Assembly: GCF_009363155.1 (NCBI RefSeq)
Contig: NZ_CP045302.1
Location: 3,641,001 to 3,705,000, forward strand
Source of the DNA: Azotobacter salinestris
Lineage (GTDB): Bacteria; Pseudomonadota; Gammaproteobacteria; Pseudomonadales; Pseudomonadaceae
DNA: 64,000 nt
Reading direction: 5' to 3'
This document shows positions 11,456 to 20,374 of this stretch, piece by piece. The position numbers were made by a program, and so were the translations under genes. Each line of letters starts with the position of its first letter. Position 1 is the stretch's first letter. Below the pieces are notes generated by a model. It saw only the letters and a list, made by a program, of their open reading frames with translations. It made no database searches and was not told where the DNA came from.

Positions 11456-11460
11456 GGCCG

Positions 11461-11499
11461 GCGCTCCGCCGCGGGGCGGCCTCCCGCCGGGCGGAGCGC
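11461..11499 (+). other. intercistronic hairpin after xylL
   Basis: Inverted repeat GCGCTCCGC (11461-11469) and GCGGAGCGC (11491-11499) with a GC-rich interior and no T-tract. It could be a processing or attenuation hairpin between xylL and the transporter; function is unknown. Confidence 0.5.
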
Positions 11500-11541
11500 G
11501 CACGTGGTTTTGCGATTACAACAACAACAGAGATCCACGCC

Positions 11542-12744
11542 ATGCAAACAATCGACGTCAATCGCCTCATCGACGAGGCGCGCTTCAACCGCTTCCACTG
11601 GAGGGTGCTGTGCTGGTGCGCACTGCTGCTGATCTTCGACGGCTATGACCTGTTCATCTACGGGGTGGTCCTGCCGGTATTGATGAAGACCTGGAGCCTG
11701 ACGCCGCTGGAGGCCGGCGCGCTGGGCAGCTATGCGCTGTTCGGCATGATGTTCGGCGCGCTGTTCTTCGGCCCGCTGGCCGACCGGATCGGCCGCAAGA
11801 AGGGCATCGCCATCTGCTTTCTGCTGTTCAGCGGCTTCACCGTGCTCAACGGCTTCACCCGCAACCCCCTGGAATTCGGCATCTGCCGCTTCATGGCCGG
11901 CCTCGGCATCTACATGCTGCCGCGCTTCGGCTGGGAGGCGATGTTCCAGGCCGCCGCCGTGCCGCTGCTGCTGTTGCCGCTGATCCTCTGGTTCCTGCCC
12001 GAATCGGTCGGCTACCTGCTGCGCCAGGGACGCACCGAGCAGGCACGCGCCATCCTCAGGCGCATCGATCCGGACCGGGTGCTGCAGGACGACGATTTGC
12101 TGGAGATGGCCGAGGCCAAAAGCGAGGGTGCGCCGGTGCTGCAGCTGTTCCGCGAGGGCCGTGCGCTGAGCACCCTATCGATCTGGGTGGCGTTCTTCTG
12201 CTGCCTGCTGATGGTCTATGCGCTCAGCTCCTGGCTGCCGAAGATGATGGCCAGCGCCGGCTACAGCCTGGGCTCCAGCCTGTCGTTCCTGCTGGCGCTC
12301 AACTTCGGCGCGGTGTTCGGCGCCATCGGCGGCGGCTGGCTGGGCGACCGGCTGAACCTGCCCAAGGTGCTGGTGGCGTTCTTCGCCGTCGCCGCCCTGT
12401 CGATCGGCCTGCTCGGCTTCAAGAGCCCGACCCCGGTGCTCTACACCCTGATCGCGCTGGCCGGGGCGACCACCATCGGTTCGCAGATCCTGCTCTACGC
12501 CTGTGCCGCGCAGTTCTACGCCATGGCCATCCGCTCCACCGGCCTGGGCTGGGCCTCGGGGATCGGCCGCAATGGCGCCATCGTCGGCCCGCTGCTCGGC
12601 GGGGCGCTGGTCGGCATGAGCCTGCCGCTGCAGGTGAACTTCATCGCCTTCGCCATTCCGGGCCTGATCGCGGCCATTGCCATGACCCTGTTCTGCGTGC
12701 ACCGGCAGGCGACGGGCGCTGCGGCCGGCGAGGCCCTGGCGTAA
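11542..12744 (+). CDS. benK: aromatic acid MFS transporter (BenK/PcaK type) with probable internal deletion
   Basis: Aromatic acid:H+ symporter family protein, 400 aa against about 440 usual. Diagnostic motifs are present: DGYDLFIYGVVLP in TM1, GPLADRIGRKKG in the first cytoplasmic loop and GGGWLGDRLNLPK in the second half. Between RFMAGLGI and YMLPRFGWEAMF (11888-11940) the segment that normally holds the end of TM4, its loop and most of TM5 is absent, while the frame stays open. The GLGI motif normally occurs on both sides of that segment, so recombination between short repeats is a likely cause. The shortened protein is probably impaired; this rests on remembered family alignments. Confidence 0.8.
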   Translation: MQTIDVNRLIDEARFNRFHWRVLCWCALLLIFDGYDLFIYGVVLPVLMKTWSLTPLEAGALGSYALFGMMFGALFFGPLADRIGRKKGIAICFLLFSGFTVLNGFTRNPLEFGICRFMAGLGIYMLPRFGWEAMFQAAAVPLLLLPLILWFLPESVGYLLRQGRTEQARAILRRIDPDRVLQDDDLLEMAEAKSEGAPVLQLFREGRALSTLSIWVAFFCCLLMVYALSSWLPKMMASAGYSLGSSLSFLLALNFGAVFGAIGGGWLGDRLNLPKVLVAFFAVAALSIGLLGFKSPTPVLYTLIALAGATTIGSQILLYACAAQFYAMAIRSTGLGWASGIGRNGAIVGPLLGGALVGMSLPLQVNFIAFAIPGLIAAIAMTLFCVHRQATGAAAGEALA

Positions 12745-12979
12745 CGGGCGGAAGAGGTGGCGGAGGGGAAGCGAAGGGCTGCCGGGTCTGTTTTCGCGCG
12801 CTCTTTCGCCGTCTCACGAAAGTTGTCCCGGAAACGGGAAATAAACACAGCACCTTGAATCAAGGCGGCCGAACCGAGGCCGGCCTTACTGCACTCGAGA
12901 ACTCTATTGCCAATATCTGCCTGCAAGTGCGCCTGATAACTTTCCAGGCACTTCTCACAATAACAACAAGAGACACATC

Positions 12980-14251
12980 ATGAAGCGAAAACTGCAATTC
13001 GCTATAACGCTTGCGACGGCCAGCGGTATTCCTGCAGCCATGGCCGAGAGTGGATTCATCGAAGAATCCACCGCTACCCTGCAACTTCGCAATTATTATT
13101 TCATGCGCGACTTCTCCGATATCCAGGGACGCAACCGGCAGTCCAAGGCGGAGGAGTGGGCGCAGGGCTTCATGCTCAACTTCAAGTCCGGTTATACCCA
13201 GGGACCGGTCGGCTTCGGCCTCGACGCGCTCGCCCTGGTGGGCGTCAAGCTCGACAGCAGCCGCGACCGCACCAACACCGCACTGCTGCCGGTGCACGAC
13301 GACGGCGAGGCGGCCGACGAGTACGCCCGCCTGGGGCTGACGCTGAAGACCCGCTTCTCCAACACCGAGCTGCGCTTCGGCGAGCAGACGCCGAACCTGC
13401 CGATCCTGGCGCACACCGACAACCGCCTGCTGCCGCAGACCTACCAGGGCACGACCCTGATTTCCCGGGAAATCCCCGGGCTGACCCTGCAGGCCGGCCG
13501 GCTGAACTCCGCCAGCATGCGCAACTCGACCGACGACGGCGAGATGACCGCACTGATCATCAACGACCCGATCAACCCCAGGCGCCTGGCCCACGTCAGT
13601 GGCGATCACTACAACTACCTCGGCGGCGACTACAGCTTCAACGCCAACCGCACCACTCTGAGCTTCTGGCAGGGCCAGCTGGAGGACATCTACCAGCAGC
13701 GCTTCTACGGCATCAGGCATGCCCTGCCGCTGGGCGCCTGGACCCTGGCCGCCGACATCGGCTACTACACCGCCCAGGACGACGGCAACACCGATGCCGG
13801 CAGCCTCGACAACCAGCTGCTCTACGGGCTGTTCTCGGCCAAATACCAGGGCCACACCTTCTTCGTCGGCTACCAGGGCGTCTACGGCGACGACGGCTTC
13901 CTGCGCATCGGCGACACCCTCTCGCCGCTCGGCAACGAGCTGCCGACCTACCAGTTCTCCGCGCCGGACGAGCGCTCCTGGCAGATCCGCCACGACTTCG
14001 ATTTCGCCACCCTCGGCCTGCCCGGCCTGACCAGCACCCTGCGCTACGTCAAGGGCGACAACGTCGACACCGGGCCGCGCGGCTTCGAGGGCGAGGAGTG
14101 GGAGCGCGACCTCGACCTGGCCTACACCATCCAGAGCGGTCCGTTGAAGAACGTCAGCATCCGCTGGCGCAACGCGATCGCCCGCTCCAACTATGCCAGC
14201 GACATCGACGAGAACCGCATCATCATCAACTATGCGATCAAATTGTTTTAG
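12980..14251 (+). CDS. OprD-family outer-membrane porin, BenF-like
   Basis: Outer-membrane porin of the OprD/OccD-OccK family, 423 aa, probably admitting benzoate or related acids. It has an N-terminal signal peptide ending near IPAAMA. The mature part shows alternating beta-strand pattern, family segments such as SGDHYNYLGGDYSF, and a C-terminal aromatic residue (IINYAIKLF) typical of barrel insertion. Its place after the transporter and between the two catabolic operons matches BenF. Substrate is inferred from context. A 235-base gap separates it from benK, so it may have its own promoter. Confidence 0.87.
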   Translation: MKRKLQFAITLATASGIPAAMAESGFIEESTATLQLRNYYFMRDFSDIQGRNRQSKAEEWAQGFMLNFKSGYTQGPVGFGLDALALVGVKLDSSRDRTNTALLPVHDDGEAADEYARLGLTLKTRFSNTELRFGEQTPNLPILAHTDNRLLPQTYQGTTLISREIPGLTLQAGRLNSASMRNSTDDGEMTALIINDPINPRRLAHVSGDHYNYLGGDYSFNANRTTLSFWQGQLEDIYQQRFYGIRHALPLGAWTLAADIGYYTAQDDGNTDAGSLDNQLLYGLFSAKYQGHTFFVGYQGVYGDDGFLRIGDTLSPLGNELPTYQFSAPDERSWQIRHDFDFATLGLPGLTSTLRYVKGDNVDTGPRGFEGEEWERDLDLAYTIQSGPLKNVSIRWRNAIARSNYASDIDENRIIINYAIKLF

Positions 14252-14757
14252 TCGACTTTATCCGTAACTCCCTATGGGGGTGCAATTAACGCCAGACCGT
14301 ATGGGCATATCGGAAGAAGGTTGAAAGAAACAGGCTGCCGAACTGTTCCGCACAACGTTTTCAGAGTTTCAGGGTTATCTGCTCGGGAGGGCAAGGCATA
14401 AATGCGCAACAGACTATTGTCATTTTGGTTGATGATCGGAAAAGAGCGTTTTTTCGTATTCGGCCAATTGCGGAAAAACCAAAAGCGGATATTCGGCAAG
14501 AGCATTTTCTCGAACTCGGGCCGGCAACTTCCGGCTGCAGGAAAAGGCAATTGCCTGATTTTCCGGAAGTTCTTCGGAAATCGCGAAGAGCGAAAGACAG
14601 CGATGCTTTTTGCGCATCGTTTAGTGCCTGTATTCGATTGGACGGCATTGCTGGCCCTGTTTACCTTCCAGCCACTCCCGAAGCATTCCGCCTCCGGCAG
14701 GGGCTTCGATACCGACAACTCTTTCGCCACCCACGCCTAGCCCGCAGGAAAACAACC
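14252..14757 (+). promoter_or_regulatory. regulatory gap before the lower meta-cleavage operon, copy B of the duplicated element
   Basis: A 506-bp gene-free stretch that is visibly richer in A and T than its neighbours. Positions 14602-14691 repeat the element at 6309-6400, including the identical 25-base core at 14629-14653. Several short palindromes (for example GGCAATTGCC near 14546) are present. Small open frames inside have no recognisable product. The best reading is promoter and operator DNA for xylJ and the genes after it. No -35/-10 pair or sigma-54 site is convincing. Confidence 0.65.
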
Positions 14758-15543
14758 ATGCGCCAAGCCCTGCTCAACCAGTACGCCGACGAGCTCTACC
14801 GCTCGCTCAAGGATTGCCGTCCCATCGCCCCGCTGACCGAGCGCGATCCGCAGCTCACCCTGGAGGAGGCCTACCAGATCCAGCTGCGCCTGATCGCCCG
14901 GCGCCTGGACGCCGATGGCGAGACCGTGATCGGCAAGAAGATCGGCGTCACCAGCCGCGTGGTCATGGACCTGCTCAAGGTCGACCAGCCCGATTTCGGC
15001 CACCTGACCTCCGGCATGCTGCGCGAGGACGGCGCGGCCATCGAGGCCGCCGGGCTGATCGCGCCGAAGGCCGAGGGCGAGATCGCCTTCGTGCTCAAGC
15101 ACGAGCTGGCCGGTCCGGGGGTGACCGTCGCCGACGTGCTGCGCGCCACCGAATACGTGGTGCCCTGTTTCGAGATCGTCGATTCGCGCATCGCCGACTG
15201 GAAGATCCGGATCCAGGACACCGTGGCCGACAACGCCTCCTCGGCGCTGTTCGTGCTCGGCGATGCCGCCGTCGATCCGCGCCGGCTGGATCTGGGCGTG
15301 GTCGGCATGACCCTCGAACTCAACGGCGAGATCGCCGCCACCGGCGCCGGCGCCGCCGCGCTGGGCCATCCGGCCAAGGCCGTGGCCTGGCTGGCCAATA
15401 CCCTCGGCCGCTTGGAAATGCCGCTCAAGGCCGGCGAGGTGATCCTCTCCGGCTCCCTCTCCACCATGTTGCCGGTCAAGGCCGGCGACAACCTGCGCAT
15501 CAGCATCGGCGGCATCGGCTCGGCCGGCGTGCGTTTCGTCTGA
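14758..15543 (+). CDS. xylJ: 2-hydroxypenta-2,4-dienoate (2-oxopent-4-enoate) hydratase
   Basis: Hydratase of 261 aa that adds water to 2-hydroxypenta-2,4-dienoate to give 4-hydroxy-2-oxovalerate. It belongs to the same fold family as XylI. Motifs include GKKIGVTS, the metal-site region GEIAFVLK with CFEIVDSRI, and ADNASSALFVLG. It is the first gene of the lower operon, preceded by an AGGAA ribosome site. In TOL-type clusters it lies further downstream, so the gene order here is rearranged. Confidence 0.9.
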   Translation: MRQALLNQYADELYRSLKDCRPIAPLTERDPQLTLEEAYQIQLRLIARRLDADGETVIGKKIGVTSRVVMDLLKVDQPDFGHLTSGMLREDGAAIEAAGLIAPKAEGEIAFVLKHELAGPGVTVADVLRATEYVVPCFEIVDSRIADWKIRIQDTVADNASSALFVLGDAAVDPRRLDLGVVGMTLELNGEIAATGAGAAALGHPAKAVAWLANTLGRLEMPLKAGEVILSGSLSTMLPVKAGDNLRISIGGIGSAGVRFV

Positions 15544-15556
15544 CAGGAGAATTTCG

Positions 15557-16345
15557 ATGAATCTCGACCCGCAAACCATCGAGCGCCTCGCCGCCCACCT
15601 CGACGCCGCCGAAACCGAGCGCCGCGAGGTCCACAAGATCACCGACGACTACCCGGACATGGACTGGGAGGACGCCTACGCCATCCAGGACGCCCTGCGC
15701 GCGCTCAAGGAAGCCCGCGGCGTGCGCGTCGCCGGCCTGAAAATGGGCCTGACCTCCCACGCCAAGATGCGCCAGATGGGCGTCGTCGATCCGGTCTACG
15801 GCTTCATCACCGACTACGGCGCGGTGGCCGACGGCGGCGAGATCGACACCAAACGCCTGATCCATCCCAAGGTCGAGGCGGAGATCGCCTTCGTCACCAA
15901 GCGTCCGCTGAGCGGTCCGGGCTGCCACATCGGCAGCGTGCTGGCGGCCACCGACTTCATCCTGCCGGCGGTGGAGATCATCGACTCGCGCTACGAGAAC
16001 TTCCGCTTCGACCTCAAGAGCGTGATCGCCGACAACACCTCGTCCGCACGCTACGTCCTCGGCGGCACCCACCGCAACGTCGAGGGCATCGATCTGAAGA
16101 ACCTCGGCGTGGTGATGGAGAGGAACGGCGAGGTGGTGGCCATGGCCTCCGGCGCGGCGGTGCTCGGCCATCCGGCGCAGAGCGTGGCCATGCTCGCCAA
16201 CATGCTGGGGGCCCGCGGCCGGGAGATTCCCGCCGGCACCCTGATTCTCACCGGCGGGGTCACCGAGGCGGTGGCGGTGGCCGCCGGCGACAACGTCACC
16301 GTGCGCTTCCAGCACCTGGGCAGCGTATCGATGCGCTTCATATGA
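15557..16345 (+). CDS. xylI: 4-oxalocrotonate decarboxylase
   Basis: Metal-dependent decarboxylase of 262 aa that converts 2-oxo-3-hexenedioate to 2-hydroxypentadienoate and works in complex with the hydratase XylJ. It shares with XylJ the motifs GLKMGLTS, EAEIAFVTK, EIIDSRYENF and ADNTSSARYVLG. The distinguishing N-terminus (TDDYPDMDWEDAYAIQ) matches the decarboxylase branch. It starts 13 bases after xylJ, consistent with the known 1:1 complex. Confidence 0.9.
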   Translation: MNLDPQTIERLAAHLDAAETERREVHKITDDYPDMDWEDAYAIQDALRALKEARGVRVAGLKMGLTSHAKMRQMGVVDPVYGFITDYGAVADGGEIDTKRLIHPKVEAEIAFVTKRPLSGPGCHIGSVLAATDFILPAVEIIDSRYENFRFDLKSVIADNTSSARYVLGGTHRNVEGIDLKNLGVVMERNGEVVAMASGAAVLGHPAQSVAMLANMLGARGREIPAGTLILTGGVTEAVAVAAGDNVTVRFQHLGSVSMRFI

Positions 16346-16361
16346 CCGCGAGGAAAACACC

Positions 16362-16553
16362 ATGCCCATCATGCAGGTTTACCTGATCGAAGGCCGCAGC
16401 GAAGAGCAGAAGGCCCGGCTCATCGATTCCCTGACCCGTGCCACCGTGGATGCCCTCGACGCGCCGATCGAGAGCGTGCGCGTCGTGATCACCGAGGTAC
16501 CCAGCAGCAATTTCGGCATCGCCGGCCAGACGGCCAAGCAGCGCGGCCGCTGA
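16362..16553 (+). CDS. xylH: 4-oxalocrotonate tautomerase
   Basis: Very small tautomerase (63 codons) that isomerises 2-hydroxymuconate to 2-oxo-3-hexenedioate. After Met removal the catalytic Pro1 is present ([12 protein letters not shown]). Arg11, Arg39 and Phe50, the other active-site residues of the family, are all in register. It sits 16 bases after xylI. Confidence 0.94.
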   Translation: MPIMQVYLIEGRSEEQKARLIDSLTRATVDALDAPIESVRVVITEVPSSNFGIAGQTAKQRGR

Positions 16554-16600
16554 GCGCGCCGCTCGACACCCATCACAAGGACAACAAGTCGAGGTTTTCC

Positions 16601-17557
16601 GTGGATAGAACATCGTCCCGTTGCAAGGTTGCGATCATCGGTTCGGGCAACATCGGCACCGACCTCATGATCAAGGTGCTGCGCCATGGCAAGCACCTGG
16701 AAATGGGCGCCATGGTCGGTATCGACCCGGCGTCCGACGGCCTGGCCCGCGCCAAGCGTCTCGGCGTCGCCACCACGGCGCAAGGCGTGGAAGGCCTGCT
16801 GGCGCTGCCGGAGTTCAAGGACATCGGCATCGCCTTCGACGCCACCTCGGCCGGCGCCCATGCCTACCACAACGAGCTGCTGCAGGCCCACGGGGTGAAG
16901 GTCATCGACCTGACCCCGGCGGCCATCGGCCCCTACGTGGTTCCGGCGATCAACCTGGACGCCGAGCTCGATGCGCCGAACATCAACATGGTCACCTGCG
17001 GCGGCCAGGCGACCATCCCGATGGTCGCCGCGGTCTCGCGGGTGGCCAGGGTCCACTACGCCGAGATCGTCGCCTCGATCGCCTCGAAATCCGCCGGCCC
17101 CGGCACCCGCGCCAACATCGACGAGTTCACCGAGACCACCTCGAAGGCTATCGAGGTGATCGGCGGGGCGCAGAAGGGCAAGGCGATCATCGTCCTCAAC
17201 CCGGCCGAGCCGCCGTTGATCATGCGCGACAGCGTGTTCGTGCTCTCCGAGGCGGTCGACCGGGACGTCATCGCCGCCAGCATCAAGGACATGGTGGCCA
17301 GCGTGCAGCGCTACGTGCCGGGCTACCGGCTCAAGCAGGAGGTGCAGTTCGAGCTGCTCGAGAAGCCGGCGAACGTGCCGGGCGTGGGGATGGTGGCGGG
17401 GCTCAAGACCTCGATCTTCCTGGAGGTGGAGGGCGCCGCCCACTACCTGCCGGCCTACGCGGGCAACCTCGACATCATGACCTCCGCGGCGCTGTCCTGC
17501 GCCGAGCGGCTGGCCGAGCGCGACAAGCTGCGGACCCTGCCCTCGGCGCTGGTCTAG
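16601..17557 (+). CDS. xylQ: acetaldehyde dehydrogenase (acylating)
   Basis: CoA-acylating acetaldehyde dehydrogenase, 318 aa, forming acetyl-CoA from the acetaldehyde released by XylK, to which it normally binds for substrate channelling. The NAD-binding motif [10 protein letters not shown] is near the N-terminus and the catalytic Cys lies in [13 protein letters not shown]. The start is GTG at 16601 behind GAGG. In most clusters xylQ directly precedes its partner xylK; here three genes (T, E, G) separate them. Confidence 0.93.
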   Translation: MDRTSSRCKVAIIGSGNIGTDLMIKVLRHGKHLEMGAMVGIDPASDGLARAKRLGVATTAQGVEGLLALPEFKDIGIAFDATSAGAHAYHNELLQAHGVKVIDLTPAAIGPYVVPAINLDAELDAPNINMVTCGGQATIPMVAAVSRVARVHYAEIVASIASKSAGPGTRANIDEFTETTSKAIEVIGGAQKGKAIIVLNPAEPPLIMRDSVFVLSEAVDRDVIAASIKDMVASVQRYVPGYRLKQEVQFELLEKPANVPGVGMVAGLKTSIFLEVEGAAHYLPAYAGNLDIMTSAALSCAERLAERDKLRTLPSALV

Positions 17558-17586
17558 ACGGTGGACCGGGCTCGGGGGAGAAGGCC

Positions 17587-17901
17587 ATGAATCGGCTGCA
17601 TCGGGTCCTCGAGCGGGTCAGTGGTGAAGTACTTGAAGTGCGGCCTGGCGAATCGTTGCTGAGCGCCATGGAGCGCCAGGGGAAGAGGTGCATTCCGGTC
17701 GGTTGCCGGGGCGGCGGCTGCGGAGTCTGCAAGGTCCGGGTGGTTTCCGGCCGGTTCGACTACGGGCTCATGAGTCGCCGTCATGTCAGCGCCGACGAGC
17801 GCGGCCAGGGCCTGGCCCTGGCCTGCCGGCTCTTTCCCCTGGGTGACTCCGAGATACAGGCGTGCGGCGAGGCAGTCCGGGCGACTTCAGAAAAACAATA
17901 G
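17587..17901 (+). CDS. xylT: XylT-like 2Fe-2S ferredoxin reactivating catechol 2,3-dioxygenase
   Basis: Plant-type 2Fe-2S ferredoxin of 104 aa with cluster cysteines in [11 protein letters not shown] and a fourth in ACRLFPLGD. Proteins of this type (XylT, DmpQ, NahT) reduce the oxidised active-site iron of catechol 2,3-dioxygenase after suicide inactivation. It lies 8 bases before xylE, the usual partner arrangement, which makes the role secure. Confidence 0.92.
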   Translation: MNRLHRVLERVSGEVLEVRPGESLLSAMERQGKRCIPVGCRGGGCGVCKVRVVSGRFDYGLMSRRHVSADERGQGLALACRLFPLGDSEIQACGEAVRATSEKQ

Positions 17902-17909
17902 GTGTCATC

Positions 17910-18833
17910 ATGAAAAAAGGTGTAATGCGTCCGGGCCATATCCAGCTGCGCGTGCTGGACATGCAGGCTGCCCTGCAACACTACGTCGATCTGCTCGGGC
18001 TGATCGAGATGGACAGGGATGCGCAGGGCCGCGTCTATCTCAAGGGCTGGACCGAGATCGACCGGTTCTCGGTGGTGCTGCGCGAGGCCGACGAGCCGGG
18101 CATGGATTTTCTCGGCTTCAAGGTCGTCGACGACGCCACCCTCTGCCGCCTGAGCGAGGAACTGGCCGCCTTCGGCTGCCAGGTGGAGAGCCTGCCGGCC
18201 GGCGAGCTCAAGGGCTGCGGACGGCGCATCCGCTTCGAGGCGCCGTCCGCCCACCGCTTCGAGCTGTTCGCCGACAAGGAGCAGACCGGCAAGTGGGGCG
18301 TGTCCGAGGTCAACCCGGAAGCCTGGCCGCGTGGCCTGCAGGGCATGAAGGCGACCCGCTTCGACCACTGCCTGCTGTACGGCGTCGAGCTGCCGGAGAC
18401 CCTGCGCCTGTTCACCGAGGTGCTCGGCTTCAGCCTCGCCGAGCAGGTGCTCGACGACGCGGGCAAGCGCGTCGCCCAGTTCCTCACCGTCGGCATGAAG
18501 GCCCACGACGTGGCCTTCATCCAGCACCCGGAGAAGGGCCGCTTTCACCACGCCTCGTTCTTCCTCGAGAGCTGGGAGGACGTGCTGCGCGCCGCCGACC
18601 TGATCAGCATGAGCGGCACCTCGCTGGACATCGGTCCGACCCGCCACGGCCTGACCCACGGCAAGACCATTTACTTCTTCGATCCGTCGGGCAACCGCAA
18701 CGAGGTGTTCTGCGGCGGCGACTACCACTACCCGGACCATCCGCCGGTGACCTGGACCGCCGACCAGCTGGGCAAGGCGATCTTCTACCACGACCGCCAG
18801 CTCAACGAACGCTTCCTCACCGCCCTGACCTGA
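17910..18833 (+). CDS. xylE: catechol 2,3-dioxygenase
   Basis: Extradiol dioxygenase opening catechol to 2-hydroxymuconic semialdehyde, 307 aa, the same length as TOL XylE. The two vicinal-oxygen-chelate halves are present. The Fe(II) ligands fall at His153 (FDHCLLY), His214 (FHHASFF) and Glu265 (NRNEVFCGG), the positions known for XylE. It defines the route as meta rather than ortho cleavage. It is preceded by its reactivating ferredoxin and followed by the semialdehyde dehydrogenase. Confidence 0.96.
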   Translation: MKKGVMRPGHIQLRVLDMQAALQHYVDLLGLIEMDRDAQGRVYLKGWTEIDRFSVVLREADEPGMDFLGFKVVDDATLCRLSEELAAFGCQVESLPAGELKGCGRRIRFEAPSAHRFELFADKEQTGKWGVSEVNPEAWPRGLQGMKATRFDHCLLYGVELPETLRLFTEVLGFSLAEQVLDDAGKRVAQFLTVGMKAHDVAFIQHPEKGRFHHASFFLESWEDVLRAADLISMSGTSLDIGPTRHGLTHGKTIYFFDPSGNRNEVFCGGDYHYPDHPPVTWTADQLGKAIFYHDRQLNERFLTALT

Positions 18834-18858
18834 GCGTCCGCCTTACAGGATTATCCAC

Positions 18859-20319
18859 ATGAAAGAGATCAAGCACTTCATCAACGGCCAGTACGTCGGC
18901 TCGGCGGGCGGCAAGCTGTTCGACAACGTCAACCCGGCCAACGGCCAGGTGATCGCCAAGGTCCACGAAGCCGGCGAGGCCGAGGTGGACGCCGCGGTCA
19001 AGGCCGCCCGCGCCGCCCTGAAGGGCCCCTGGGGCCGGATGAGCGTGCAGGAGCGCTGCGAGATCCTGCACCGCGTCGCCGACGGCATCACCGCGCGCTT
19101 CGACGAGTTCCTCGAAGCCGAGTGCCAGGACACCGGCAAGCCGAAGTCGCTGGCCAGCCACATCGACATTCCGCGCGGCGCAGCCAACTTCAAGGTGTTC
19201 GCCGACCTGGTGAAGAACGTGCCCAACGAGGCCTTCGAGATGGCCACCCCGGACGGCAGCGGCGCGCTCAACTACGGCGTGCGCCGGCCCAAGGGCGTGA
19301 TCGGCGTGATCAGCCCGTGGAACCTGCCGCTGCTCTTGATGACCTGGAAGGTCGGCCCGGCGCTGGCCTGCGGCAACACCGTGGTGGTCAAGCCGTCCGA
19401 GGAAACCCCGAGCACCACCGCGCTGCTCGGCGAGGTGATGAACGCCGCGGGCGTGCCGGCCGGCGTATACAACGTGGTGCACGGCTTCGGCGGCGACTCG
19501 GCCGGCGCCTTCCTCACCGCCCACCCGGACGTCGACGCCTTCACCTTCACCGGCGAGACCGGCACCGGCGAGATCATCATGCGCGCCGCGGCCAAGGGCG
19601 TACGCCAGGTATCCCTGGAGCTGGGCGGCAAGAACGCCGGCATCGTCTTCGCCGATGCCGATCTGGACAAGGCCATCGAGGGCACCCTGCGCTCGGCCTT
19701 CGCCAACTGTGGCCAGGTCTGCCTGGGCACCGAGCGCGTCTACGTGCAGCGGCCGATCTTCGACGCGTTCGTCGCCCGCCTGAAGGCCGGCGCCGAGGCG
19801 CTGGTGATCGGCGAGCCGAACGATCCGAAGGCCAACTTCGGTCCGCTGGTCAGCCACAAGCACCGCGAGAAGGTCCTCAGCTACTACCAGAAGGCTGCCG
19901 ACGAGGGCGCCACCATCGTCACCGGCGGCGGCGTGCCGGACATGCCTCAGCATCTGGCCGGCGGCGCCTGGGTGCAGCCGACCATCTGGACCGGCCTGTC
20001 GGACGATTCGTCGGTGGTCACCGAGGAAATCTTCGGGCCCTGCTGCCACATCCGCCCGTTCGACACCGAGGAGGAGGCCATCGAGCTGGCCAACAGCCTG
20101 CCCTACGGCCTGGCCTCGGCGATCTGGACCGAGAACGCCTCGCGCGCCCACCGCGTCGCCGGGCAGATCGAAGCCGGCATCGTCTGGGTCAACAGCTGGT
20201 TCCTGCGCGACCTGCGCACCGCCTTCGGCGGCGCCAAGCAGTCGGGCATCGGCCGCGAGGGCGGGGTGCACTCGCTGGAGTTCTACACCGAGCTGAAGAA
20301 CGTCTGCGTGAAGCTGTGA
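18859..20319 (+). CDS. xylG: 2-hydroxymuconic semialdehyde dehydrogenase
   Basis: NAD-dependent aldehyde dehydrogenase, 486 aa, oxidising the XylE product to 2-hydroxymuconate (4-oxalocrotonate enol). Motifs: SPWNLPLLLMTWK near residue 150, FTGETGTG, the glutamate motif LELGGKNAG, and the catalytic Cys in NCGQVCLGTERV. Because no hydrolase gene (xylF) is found in the cluster, this dehydrogenase appears to be the only outlet for the ring-cleavage product here. Confidence 0.93.
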   Translation: MKEIKHFINGQYVGSAGGKLFDNVNPANGQVIAKVHEAGEAEVDAAVKAARAALKGPWGRMSVQERCEILHRVADGITARFDEFLEAECQDTGKPKSLASHIDIPRGAANFKVFADLVKNVPNEAFEMATPDGSGALNYGVRRPKGVIGVISPWNLPLLLMTWKVGPALACGNTVVVKPSEETPSTTALLGEVMNAAGVPAGVYNVVHGFGGDSAGAFLTAHPDVDAFTFTGETGTGEIIMRAAAKGVRQVSLELGGKNAGIVFADADLDKAIEGTLRSAFANCGQVCLGTERVYVQRPIFDAFVARLKAGAEALVIGEPNDPKANFGPLVSHKHREKVLSYYQKAADEGATIVTGGGVPDMPQHLAGGAWVQPTIWTGLSDDSSVVTEEIFGPCCHIRPFDTEEEAIELANSLPYGLASAIWTENASRAHRVAGQIEAGIVWVNSWFLRDLRTAFGGAKQSGIGREGGVHSLEFYTELKNVCVKL

Positions 20320-20374
20320 GACAGACACCCGTCAAGGAAAGCGGCGCGAATAGCGCCGCCCGAGGAGAGCCAAG

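Noticed and set aside
14629-14653. Possible sigma-54 promoter in the duplicated core (GG...GC).
   Set aside because: The spacing between GG and GC is 8 bases, not the required 10, in both copies.
14272-14730. Several small open frames in the AT-richer gap before xylJ.
   Set aside because: No ribosome sites and no family resemblance. The shared MPSNRIQ start in two of the frames is only translation of the duplicated control element.
20329-20370. Small hairpin GGCGCGAATAGCGCC between xylG and xylK.
   Set aside because: The stem is short, lacks a T-tract and lies within an operon, so it is not called as a terminator.
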